Positions 1 through 6,045 of a stretch of DNA of 6,696 bases are shown here, piece by piece. A model generated the notes under the pieces. That model was not told where the DNA came from. It saw only the letters and a list, made by a program, of their open reading frames with translations, and made no database searches. The translations under genes and the position numbers were made by a program. Each line of letters opens with the position of its first letter. Position 1 is the first letter of the stretch. Origin of the DNA: JAYVJM01 sp043769275 (lineage in GTDB: Bacteria > Pseudomonadota > Gammaproteobacteria > Pseudomonadales > UBA7239). The DNA is taken from positions 1-6,696 of the forward strand of contig JAYVJM010000081.1 of assembly GCA_043769275.1 (NCBI GenBank). Reading direction: 5' to 3'.

Positions 1-118
1 ACACCAAACGCTGTAGCTAGATTAGGCGTGTTCATAATTCAGACGATAACGTTGGCAGTTGCCTGAAGGTTTGGTGTCCAGAATTGACAGCACATGTCAC
101 ATACGCAAAACACTAAAA
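1..118. other. Leader region without a supportable gene
   Basis: I see no convincing gene here. One + frame is open from base 1 and reads 21 codons of mostly hydrophobic residues before a TGA at 64-66, so it could be the tail of an upstream gene. On the - strand an ATG at 35-33 opens a frame (MNTPNLATAFG) that runs off the left edge, but it has no Shine-Dalgarno sequence. The two readings exclude each other and neither can be confirmed. A 9-bp inverted repeat (ACACCAAAC at 1-9, GTTTGGTGT at 69-77) flanks this stretch. TTGACA at 84-89 matches a -35 box, but no good -10 follows at the right distance. Confidence 0.3.
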
Positions 119-189
119 CCCGTTCGCGCTGAACTTGTCAAAGATTTTTCACTGACAGGCAGCACTTCGACAGGCTCAGGACGAACGGG
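119..189. repeat. REP-like imperfect inverted repeat, copy 1
   Basis: The left arm begins CCCGTTCGCGCTGAAC (119 on) and the right arm ends GACGAACGGG (up to 189). Folded together, the arms pair at about 20 of 25 positions around a loop of roughly 20 nt. The sequence type (CGTTCG...CTGAGC-TGTCGAAG) recurs at 5939-6008 in this window. From general knowledge, very similar TTCGACAGGCTCAG elements are scattered in intergenic DNA of many proteobacteria. It ends 43 bp before the sensor kinase start codon, so any kinase promoter must lie within it, upstream of it, or in the short remaining gap. There is no U-run, so it is not a classical intrinsic terminator. Confidence 0.75.
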
Positions 190-232
190 ACATTGTGTAA
201 TATCGGTGAATTAAATTCGGGGAAATAACGTT

Positions 233-2080
233 ATGAAGGCCGTAGCGCTGCGCGAACTGATTGCATTTGTTCAAAGCTTTATGGCACCAGGTGAGGCGCT
301 GATTCAATTTCAGCAAGCTTACAAAGCTGACAAAAAAACTTTCAACGAAAGTACGTCTGCTTCTGAATTTGATATGGCGGTTGCCGAAGAAATTATCAGC
401 GGCTCTGTCGGCAATATGGAGGCACTTTCTGTAGGCAATATGGTGCGCGCTTTTGTTGAACGCGGAGCCATTGCCATTACCGACGTACTCGGAATTATGC
501 GCGGAGCACGCGTTTATTTTGAGTTTATGCAAGAGCTTGTACAGTCATCTATCGAGCATATATCCCAAGGCATTAGCGTTGTTGATCAACAAATGCGCAT
601 GGTGGCATGGAACCGCCGCTATCTGGAATTTTTTGAATATCCAGAAGGCTACGTTCGCGCAGGCAGACCCGTCGCCGATTTAATCCGTTTTAATTTGAAG
701 CGCATCGGCTGCGCACAAGAGGACTTGGGCGTAGAGGTTGAAAAACGCATTAACTATCTAAAACAAGGTAGCCCACATAATTTTGAGCGTTACCGCCCAG
801 AAGGGAGGGTTCTTGAAGTCAGCGGAAACCCGATGCCCGGCGGTGGTTTTGTCACCAGCTACACAGACATAACGTCACATAAAGAATTAGAGCGTCAATT
901 ACGAGCCGCAAATGAAACACTGGAATTACGCGTGCAGCAACGCACACATGAACTGGAAGTAGCCAAACTCGAAGCCGAGCAGGCCAACTTTTCAAAAACA
1001 AAATTTTTAGCCGCCGCCAGTCATGATCTCATGCAGCCGTTAAATGCGGCCTCATTGTTTGCGTCGGCTTTAGCGCAAAAAACACAAGACTCTCAACTGC
1101 AACTATTATCCGAAAATGTTGTGCTTTCTTTACAATCTGCCGACGCACTTATCAACAGCATGCTAGAAGCATCAAGACTGGATGCCGGTGCAATCGCGCC
1201 CAAGCAAGACATTTTTGCGCTGGATGATGTTCTTGAACAACTTGATCGAGAATTTACCGCTTTAACGCATGCGCGAGGCTTGGATTTTCACGTCGTTCCC
1301 ACGCGTATGGTTGTACATAGCGACGCTCATTTATTACGACGTATTCTTCAAAATTTTTTATCAAACGCTGTTCACTACACCAGCAAGGGGCGTGTTTTAC
1401 TGGGTTGCCGACGGCGCGGGGCTATTTGTCGCATTGAGGTATGGGATACAGGCCCTGGTATTCCCGCCGATAAGCGACGCGAAATATTTCAAGAATTTCG
1501 ACGCTTGAAAAGTCCCGCATACGATCAAGCAGAAAAAGGGCTTGGTCTTGGTTTGGCAATTGCCGAGCGTATTTCTCATCTGATAAACCACCCGATAACA
1601 CTGCGCTCTTGGGTTGGCATCGGTTCTGTTTTCGCCATCGACGTACCTTTGGCTAAGAACGCCGAATGGACTGCTCCTGCACCTGTTATTGCTGTGCCCG
1701 TTCTGGAAGGTTTTACCAACAAGCGCGTTTTGTGTATTGATAACGAGCCATCTGTGCTGGCTGGGATGCGCGCCTTATTGGAAGGATGGAGCTGCGATGT
1801 TGCACTAGCGGCGGATGAAAAACAGTCCCTAGCGACGCTGTCTGCTGGCGAGCCAGATTTAGTCATTGCAGACTTTCAGCTTGACGAAGAAGTTACCGGA
1901 TTAGATGTGGTAGATGCCCTTAACCAGCACGCGAGAAAACGATTTCCCGTCATAATCGTGACGGCAAACAACACAGAAGATATTCGCAGGCTAACGCAAA
2001 ACAGCGGCCATCTTTTTATGGCAAAACCGGTTAAGCCAGCTAAATTGCGCGCGTTAATGGCCACGCTACTGCACAGTTAA
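233..2080 (+). CDS. Soluble PAS hybrid sensor histidine kinase (CrbS/CbrA-like cytoplasmic part)
   Basis: This is a hybrid kinase of 615 residues. Residues 1-105 are a helical segment resembling the STAC linker that joins SLC5 transporters to kinases. Next come a PAS domain (about 106-215, with ISQGISVVD, VAWNRRYLEFF and GNPMPGGGFVTSYTDIT), a coiled coil (about 216-252), and a HisKA domain with His264 in SHDLMQPLNA. The HATPase has its N-box Asn378, G1 DTGPGI at 405-410 and G2 GLGLG at 436-440. The receiver domain (about 498-612) has Asp503, phospho-acceptor Asp547, Thr577 and Lys598. All catalytic residues are present, so it should be active. No membrane segment is visible, so it is probably cytosolic. 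The start is fixed by an in-frame TAA at 212-214 and GGGGA at 219-223, nine bases before ATG. Related full-length kinases have an SLC5 domain before this region, and here it is missing. The signal is unknown; relatives respond to carbon source or acetate. The convergent response regulator is the likely partner. Confidence 0.9.
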   Translation: MKAVALRELIAFVQSFMAPGEALIQFQQAYKADKKTFNESTSASEFDMAVAEEIISGSVGNMEALSVGNMVRAFVERGAIAITDVLGIMRGARVYFEFMQELVQSSIEHISQGISVVDQQMRMVAWNRRYLEFFEYPEGYVRAGRPVADLIRFNLKRIGCAQEDLGVEVEKRINYLKQGSPHNFERYRPEGRVLEVSGNPMPGGGFVTSYTDITSHKELERQLRAANETLELRVQQRTHELEVAKLEAEQANFSKTKFLAAASHDLMQPLNAASLFASALAQKTQDSQLQLLSENVVLSLQSADALINSMLEASRLDAGAIAPKQDIFALDDVLEQLDREFTALTHARGLDFHVVPTRMVVHSDAHLLRRILQNFLSNAVHYTSKGRVLLGCRRRGAICRIEVWDTGPGIPADKRREIFQEFRRLKSPAYDQAEKGLGLGLAIAERISHLINHPITLRSWVGIGSVFAIDVPLAKNAEWTAPAPVIAVPVLEGFTNKRVLCIDNEPSVLAGMRALLEGWSCDVALAADEKQSLATLSAGEPDLVIADFQLDEEVTGLDVVDALNQHARKRFPVIIVTANNTEDIRRLTQNSGHLFMAKPVKPAKLRALMATLLHS

Positions 2081-2097
2081 ATCGCTGCTATGTCGAA

Positions 2098-2754
2098 TCA
2101 TGCCATAGACGCTTCGTTTGCATCGTTCGGCACTGCAAGATAGTTGGCCGCCAATACAGCTTGCGTCCGATTTCGCACACCGAGCTTACGAAAAACGGCC
2201 GTCATGTGTGTACGAACTGTGGCCTCGGAAACCCCCACTTCGCCGGCAATTTGCTTGTTCAGCAAGCCTTTGGTCAACATCATGAACACACGAAGCTGCT
2301 GTGGCGTAAGCGCCTTGATACCTTTGGCAAATGCACGCTCTTCCGTGCTTGCGCTATGTGTTATTAGCGTAGGGAGCCAAAGTGCGCCGTTTAGTATGCT
2401 CTGCAAAGCAAGAGCTATTTGCTTTAACTCTGACGATTTCGGAATAAAACCAGCGGCACCGTATTCAACCGCACGCTGCATAATTGCCTGCTCGTCGCTG
2501 GCTGAAATTACAACAACAGGAATATCGGGATAAATGCGTCGTATCAGAACAAGCCCTGAAAAACCGTTAGCGCCGGGCATGCGTAAATCAAGCAAAATTA
2601 AATCGACATCAGCCACAGTCTCCAGCAACGCCTCCAATGCAGCAACGCTATCACACTCAAGCACTTCTGCATCTTCAACTACCTGCGTTACAGCAAGACA
2701 CAATGCGCTACGGAACAAAGGGTGGTCATCAGCAATGACAATGCGTGTGCTCAT
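2098..2754 (-). CDS. NarL/LuxR-family response regulator
   Basis: This is a DNA-binding two-component regulator of 218 residues, the normal length for the family. The receiver domain covers about 1-120, with acidic residues Asp9/Asp10 (IADDHPLF), phospho-acceptor Asp56 (LILLDLRMPG), Ser84 at the switch position and Lys106 (FIPKSS). The LuxR-type helix-turn-helix covers about 146-206, with LTPQQLRVFMMLTKGL, NKQIAGEVGVSEATVRTHM and VFRKLGVRNRTQAV all recognisable. The stop codon faces that of the hybrid kinase across 17 nt, so the two are convergent neighbours and probably a signalling pair. CrbR, ErdR and AgmR-like regulators are the family relatives I would compare first, and those with known roles control acetate or alcohol use. 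That role is inference here. GGAA lies ten bases before the ATG and is only a weak ribosome site. The 254-nt gap to fabA is divergent. Confidence 0.9.
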   Translation of the reverse strand: MSTRIVIADDHPLFRSALCLAVTQVVEDAEVLECDSVAALEALLETVADVDLILLDLRMPGANGFSGLVLIRRIYPDIPVVVISASDEQAIMQRAVEYGAAGFIPKSSELKQIALALQSILNGALWLPTLITHSASTEERAFAKGIKALTPQQLRVFMMLTKGLLNKQIAGEVGVSEATVRTHMTAVFRKLGVRNRTQAVLAANYLAVPNDANEASMA

Positions 2755-2806
2755 AGTGCGTTAATTCCATCTGTTTTTCGCCCACACACTTTAAATCTTA
2801 TCCGGC

Positions 2807-2940
2807 TGCTTATCTTGCTTTTTTTTACGCCCACACAAACACGAACGAGCAAAGCCAGATCATGTAACACTCAAGCAACAACGGTCAAGAAAAACGGCGC
2901 AATCCTTCAACCACAGAAAAAGTCAAGAAGAAGATAAGCA
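2807..2940. repeat. Short inverted repeat in the divergent intergenic region
   Basis: TGCTTATCT (2807-2815) and AGATAAGCA (2932-2940) are perfect 9-bp inverted copies about 116 nt apart, each followed or preceded by a similar GCCG-type context. They lie between the response regulator and fabA. They could be paired operator half-sites or chance. No gene is visible in this gap. Confidence 0.2.
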
Positions 2941-2950
2941 AGCCGCCCTG

Positions 2951-2978
2951 TGGACAAGATTCATTCAGCCGTTAAAAT
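2951..2978 (+). promoter_or_regulatory. Probable sigma70 promoter of fabA
   Basis: TGGACA (2951-2956) matches the -35 consensus at five of six bases, and TAAAAT (2973-2978) matches the -10 consensus at five of six, with a 16-bp spacer. Transcription would start near 2985, leaving a leader of about 24 nt that includes AAGG and CAGG before the fabA ATG. An extended -10-like TGATATAAG (2989-2997) is a second candidate, but its transcript would start too close to the ATG to carry a ribosome site. I did not recognise a FabR or FadR operator. Confidence 0.5.
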
Positions 2979-3008
2979 CACCGCCTTTTGATATAAGGCG
3001 CAGGCAGC

Positions 3009-3524
3009 ATGGACAGACAAAGTTCTTTCAATCGCGACGACTTGCTGGCCTGTGGTCGCGGCGAACTATTCGGTGACAACAATGCGCGCCTGCCGGTACC
3101 GAGTATGCTGATGATTGACCGCATCACACATATCGCAGAAACAGGCGGAAACCACGGCAAAGGGGAAATTATTGCTGAACTGGATATCAATCCAGACCTT
3201 TGGTTTTTTGCCTGTCACTTTATCAGCGACCCTGTAATGCCGGGCTGTCTCGGGCTTGATGCTATGTGGCAGTTGGTCGGGTTTTATCTGGGCTGGAAAG
3301 GCAACCCTGGGCGCGGGCGGGCACTAGGCTCGGGTGAAGTGAAATTTTCGGGTCAAGTACTGCCAACAGCAAAAACCGTTACCTACCATATTCATTTAAG
3401 CCGCGTGATTGAGCGAAAATTGATTATGGGCATAGCAGATGGTGTTCTGTCGGTCGATGGAAAAGCGATTTATCACACCAAAGACTTGAAGGTTGGTTTA
3501 TTTACAAGCACAGACAGCTTTTGA
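3009..3524 (+). CDS. fabA: 3-hydroxydecanoyl-ACP dehydratase/isomerase FabA
   Basis: FabA dehydrates 3-hydroxydecanoyl-ACP to trans-2-decenoyl-ACP and isomerises it to cis-3-decenoyl-ACP, the branch point of oxygen-independent unsaturated fatty acid synthesis in the cytosol. The 171 residues match the usual family length (E. coli about 172) and align end to end with no gaps of note. The hot-dog fold active site is intact: His70 in WFFACHFISDPVMPGC and Asp84 in CLGLDAMWQLVG. Other family signatures seen are LLACGRGELFG near the N-terminus, GEVKFSGQVLPTAK at about 109-122 and DLKVGLF near the end. The ATG is preceded by CAGG four bases upstream. fabB follows after 91 nt, so the two pathway enzymes are probably co-transcribed, with a further promoter possible in the gap. 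Identification is secure. Confidence 0.97.
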   Translation: MDRQSSFNRDDLLACGRGELFGDNNARLPVPSMLMIDRITHIAETGGNHGKGEIIAELDINPDLWFFACHFISDPVMPGCLGLDAMWQLVGFYLGWKGNPGRGRALGSGEVKFSGQVLPTAKTVTYHIHLSRVIERKLIMGIADGVLSVDGKAIYHTKDLKVGLFTSTDSF

Positions 3525-3553
3525 GCTGGAGCGGCATTTATACTTGTAGTTAG

Positions 3554-3581
3554 TCGACAAATAACAATCAAACATTAGAAT
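3554..3581 (+). promoter_or_regulatory. Possible internal promoter of fabB
   Basis: TCGACA (3554-3559) and TAGAAT (3576-3581) each match the sigma70 boxes at five of six bases with a 16-bp spacer, the same geometry as the candidate fabA promoter. A direct repeat overlaps it: TTAGTCGACAAA at 3550-3561 and TTAGAATCGACAAA at 3575-3588. That repeat could be an operator or simply coincide with the promoter boxes. The leader to the fabB ATG would be about 28 nt. Confidence 0.4.
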
Positions 3582-3615
3582 CGACAAAACTTAATTTTTA
3601 GGACAAGAGGCTTTT

Positions 3616-4827
3616 ATGAAACGTGTGGTCGTCACTGGCTTCGGCATTACCTCCTGCCTAGGCAATACCGCAAAAGAGGTTACAGAGTCGCTGCGCACTG
3701 GACGCTCCGGTATCCGTTTCAATGAAGTTTATCGTGACATGGGTTTTCGCAGCCAAGTTTCCGGCTCGATAAACCTAAATCTCAGCGAGCTAATTGACCG
3801 CAAAATATTGCGTTTTATGGGCGACGCAGCGGCTTTTACATACTTAGCCATGCAGCAAGCCATCACAGATTCTGGCCTAGAAAAGCACGAGGTATCCAAT
3901 CCACGCACCGGCTTAATCATGGGGTCTGGCGGAGCTTCGTCATCCAATCAAGTCGAAGCCGCTGATCTTTTACGCAGCAAAGGCATAAAGCGCGTCGGCC
4001 CATACCGCGTCACCCAAACGATGGCCTCTACCGTTTCTGCTTGCCTAGCCACACCCTTTGCCATCAAAGGTGTGAACTATTCGATTTCCTCTGCTTGCGC
4101 CACCAGCGCACATTGCATCGGTAACGCAATGGAGCAAATTCAGCTCGGCAAGCAGGATGTTGTATTTGCGGGCGGCGGCGAAGAAGAACACTGGACACTG
4201 TCCTGCCTTTTCGATGCCATGGGTGCCCTCTCCACTCAATATAACGACACCCCTGAAAAAGCCTCACGCGCCTACGATGCTAACCGTGACGGCTTTGTCA
4301 TCGCCGGCGGCGGTGGCTGTTTGGTGCTGGAGGAACTGGAACACGCTCGCGCTCGCGGCGCAAAAATTTACGCAGAACTCGTTGGCTACGGTGCCACCTC
4401 CGACGGCTACGACATGGTAGCCCCCAGCGGCGAGGGTGCTGCACGCTGCATGCAACAGGCTTTGCGCAATGTTACCGGCAGCATCGACTACATCAATGCC
4501 CACGGCACCAGCACACCAGTGGGTGACTTAGCGGAACTGAAAGCCGTCAAACAAGCCTTTGGTGATAACATTCCGCCCATCAGCTCTACCAAATCGCTTT
4601 CAGGCCACTCTTTAGGAGCCGCCGGCGTACAAGAAGCGATCTACTCACTGTTAATGCAGCAACATGGATTTATCGCCGCTTCTGCCAATATCGAAACACT
4701 CGACCCAGCCGCCGACGGCATGAACGTGGTGCGCGAACGGCGCGACAATGTAGATATACAACGGGTGATGTCAAACAGCTTTGGCTTTGGTGGAACTAAT
4801 GCGACGCTGGTGTTTCAAAAAATATAA
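3616..4827 (+). CDS. fabB: 3-oxoacyl-ACP synthase I FabB
   Basis: FabB condenses malonyl-ACP with acyl-ACP and elongates the cis-3-decenoyl-ACP made by FabA, which commits carbon to unsaturated fatty acids. The 403 residues fit the family (E. coli 406). The thiolase-fold catalytic set is complete: nucleophile Cys161 in SISSACATSAHC, His296 in NAHGTSTPVGD, Lys326 in SSTKSLSGHSLG and His331. The C-terminal glycine-rich loop NSFGFGGTNATLV is present. MKRVVVTGFGITSCLGN at the N-terminus is the standard beginning, and AAGAGG at 3605-3610 lies five bases before the ATG. The strong match to the FabB-type VNYSISSACATSAHCIGN and GGGEE segments argues for FabB rather than FabF. The next gene begins 17 nt after the stop, with no terminator between. 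Confidence 0.97.
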   Translation: MKRVVVTGFGITSCLGNTAKEVTESLRTGRSGIRFNEVYRDMGFRSQVSGSINLNLSELIDRKILRFMGDAAAFTYLAMQQAITDSGLEKHEVSNPRTGLIMGSGGASSSNQVEAADLLRSKGIKRVGPYRVTQTMASTVSACLATPFAIKGVNYSISSACATSAHCIGNAMEQIQLGKQDVVFAGGGEEEHWTLSCLFDAMGALSTQYNDTPEKASRAYDANRDGFVIAGGGGCLVLEELEHARARGAKIYAELVGYGATSDGYDMVAPSGEGAARCMQQALRNVTGSIDYINAHGTSTPVGDLAELKAVKQAFGDNIPPISSTKSLSGHSLGAAGVQEAIYSLLMQQHGFIAASANIETLDPAADGMNVVRERRDNVDIQRVMSNSFGFGGTNATLVFQKI

Positions 4828-4844
4828 CAAGCGAGGAGAAACAC

Positions 4845-5261
4845 ATGACAGAAAGCAAAGGCAAATGCGGTTGCGGTGCTATTGAATATTCTTTTAGCGG
4901 TGGGCCTTTCGGTAGTGCTTTTTGTTATTGCAAAAGCTGCCAAGTTCGCACCGGCTCTGATAAATATTTTGGTCTGTGGGTTAAGCCTGCAAACTTTAAA
5001 ATTACAAAAGGCACGCCAACATCATTCGCTGAGTTTGGTGATTCTGGCAAAGAAGTCATTCTGCATTTTTGCGGCGTGTGCAGCACGAATTTATACCTAG
5101 ATGTGACCGTCGGCAATTTTATTTCAGTAGTCGCGTCTACGCTGAACGATACTGAAGGCTTAGTCCCCCAAATGGCTATTTATACAGCTTCTGCACCTAC
5201 TTGGGCATTGTTTCCCGAAAACGTTCCGAAGTTTGACATACTGCCTCCGGCAAAAAAATAA
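4845..5261 (+). CDS. GFA/CENP-V family zinc-binding protein
   Basis: This is a small protein of 138 residues with the full cysteine pattern of the GFA family: Cys8-x-Cys10 (KCGCGAIEY), Cys27-x-Cys29-x-x-Cys32 (FCYCKSCQ) and Cys76-x-x-Cys79 (FCGVCSTNLY). The family is named after a protein proposed to help formaldehyde react with glutathione, but the function of most members, including this one, is not established. The fold is a beta-structure that binds two zinc ions. No signal peptide or membrane segment is present, so it is probably cytosolic. AGGAG at 4834-4838 is an excellent ribosome site six bases before the ATG. It lies 17 nt after fabB and about 40 nt before the GDT1-type gene, so it is probably translated from the fab transcript. 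Any link with fatty acid synthesis is speculation. Confidence 0.88.
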   Translation: MTESKGKCGCGAIEYSFSGGPFGSAFCYCKSCQVRTGSDKYFGLWVKPANFKITKGTPTSFAEFGDSGKEVILHFCGVCSTNLYLDVTVGNFISVVASTLNDTEGLVPQMAIYTASAPTWALFPENVPKFDILPPAKK

Positions 5262-5291
5262 CACGCAACTCAGTCCACTAAAGCCTGCTTT

Positions 5292-5295
5292 GGAG
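5292..5295 (+). promoter_or_regulatory. Shine-Dalgarno that decides the GDT1 start
   Basis: GGAG (within TTTGGAGTAA) is the only good ribosome site near the gene. It lies six bases before ATC at 5302 and nine before ATC at 5305. The TTG at 5341, the first standard start codon in frame, has no such site. An in-frame TAA at 5296-5298 excludes any start further upstream. Confidence 0.6.
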
Positions 5296-5301
5296 TAACT
5301 C

Positions 5302-5877
5302 ATCATCGAAGCCTTCCTTGTTTCAACCGGCGCAGTCGCTTTGGCAGAAATGGGCGACAAAACGCAATTACTTGCGTTCATTCTTGCATCTCGCTTCAAA
5401 AAACCACTACCGATTATTTTGGGAATTCTTGCGGCAACACTTCTGAACCACACGCTGGCAGGCGCATTGGGGCATTGGATTACCACGTCTATACGGCCTG
5501 ACATTTTGCGCTGGGTATTGGGTACTTCTTTTCTTGCAATGGCGGCTTGGACACTCATCCCCGACAAAATTGACGAAAACGAAAGCAGCACCACAAAAAA
5601 AATGGGCGTGTTCGGCGCAACATTAGTCACCTTTTTCTTGGCTGAAATGGGAGACAAAACACAAATTGCCACCGTAGCACTGGCGGCGCATTATCAAACA
5701 ATGTGGACAGTAGTGGCCGGAACAACATTCGGCATGATGATTGCCGACGTGCCTGCGGTATTTCTCGGCAATAAATTTGCGGAAAAAATACCGCTCACAT
5801 GGGTACATGGCATTGCAGCTACTGTGTTCGCCGTATTGGGCGTGCTGGTTTTGAGTGGCTTTGGACAGGTGTTTTAA
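5302..5877 (+). CDS. GDT1/UPF0016 family cation transporter with probable ATC start
   Basis: This is an integral inner-membrane protein. Read from ATC at 5302 it has 191 residues, the usual bacterial length. The family (GDT1, TMEM165, bacterial MneA) exports or exchanges Mn2+ or Ca2+. It has two repeated halves, each with the signature E-x-G-D-K-T: EMGDKTQ at 16-22 and again at 115-121. Six hydrophobic helices are visible (about 4-30, 36-57, 68-86, 102-128, 135-156, 167-188), and a polar loop rich in Asp, Glu, Ser and Lys at 87-100 separates the halves. No ATG, GTG or TTG exists between the in-frame TAA at 5296 and TTG at 5341. Starting at TTG would cut away most of the first helix. Translated residues before it (IIEAFLVSTGAVAL) look like the family N-terminus, so an ATC start is inferred. 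The metal is likely Mn2+, but this is inference. It is the last gene of the apparent fab operon. Confidence 0.85.
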   Translation: MIEAFLVSTGAVALAEMGDKTQLLAFILASRFKKPLPIILGILAATLLNHTLAGALGHWITTSIRPDILRWVLGTSFLAMAAWTLIPDKIDENESSTTKKMGVFGATLVTFFLAEMGDKTQIATVALAAHYQTMWTVVAGTTFGMMIADVPAVFLGNKFAEKIPLTWVHGIAATVFAVLGVLVLSGFGQVF

Positions 5878-5911
5878 CGGCGTCTTTAAACAACATGCAA
5901 CACCGCCAATA

Positions 5912-6045
5912 CTTATACCAATCGTCATAAAACTGGAGCCGTTCGCGCTGAGCCTATCGAAGGGCATTACGCCGACAAGACGTGGCTCGACAAGCTAACC
6001 ACGAACGGCCAAGTTGTTATCCTGTATTTTGGTGATTGGTATTAG
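5912..6045. mobile_element. MITE-like element enclosing the second REP-like hairpin
   Basis: TACCAATC (5916-5923) and GATTGGTA (6034-6041) are perfect 8-bp inverted repeats. With one mismatch the match extends to 12 bp (5912-5923 and 6034-6045). TTA occurs directly outside each end (5913-5915 and 6042-6044), which is what a 3-bp target duplication would leave. The interior has no ORF and carries the REP-like hairpin. The right TTA supplies the stop codon of the convergent GNAT gene. A second small hairpin, TTTGGTGA at 6028-6035 with TCACCAAA at 6047-6054, overlaps that end. A short non-autonomous element is a fair reading, but short inverted repeats can arise by chance. Confidence 0.4.
5939..6008. 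repeat. REP-like imperfect inverted repeat, copy 2
   Basis: The left arm starts CCGTTCGCGCTGAGCCTATC (5939 on) and the right arm ends CTAACCACGAACGG (to 6008). The arms pair through most of about 22 positions, with perfect outer heptamers CCGTTCG and CGAACGG. The left arm shares CGTTCGCGCTGA with copy 1 at 119-189. It sits between the 3' ends of two convergent genes, where such hairpins often stabilise or end transcripts. There is no U-run. Confidence 0.75.

Noticed and set aside
1..77. Inverted ACACCAAAC/GTTTGGTGT ends considered as an integron attC site or transposon end
   Set aside because: The ends do not fit the RYYYAAC/GTTRRRY core sites, only nine bases match, and nothing between them resembles a cassette.
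1..118. Possible remnant of an SLC5 domain before the kinase
   Set aside because: The only open + frame is 21 codons, ends at 66, and does not resemble a transporter end leading into the linker.
176..532. 118-codon open frame on the - strand overlapping the kinase start
   Set aside because: It lies opposite the kinase coding region and its translation has no recognisable domain. The kinase frame explains this DNA.
2755..3008. FabR, FadR or DesT operator upstream of fabA
   Set aside because: I found no palindrome matching the operator sequences I know. Only a weak distant 9-bp inverted repeat is present.
5160..5672. 170-codon open frame on the - strand across the GFA/GDT1 junction
   Set aside because: It is antisense to two well-supported genes. 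Its repeated LSPISAK segments are merely the reverse of the two EMGDKTQ motifs of the transporter.
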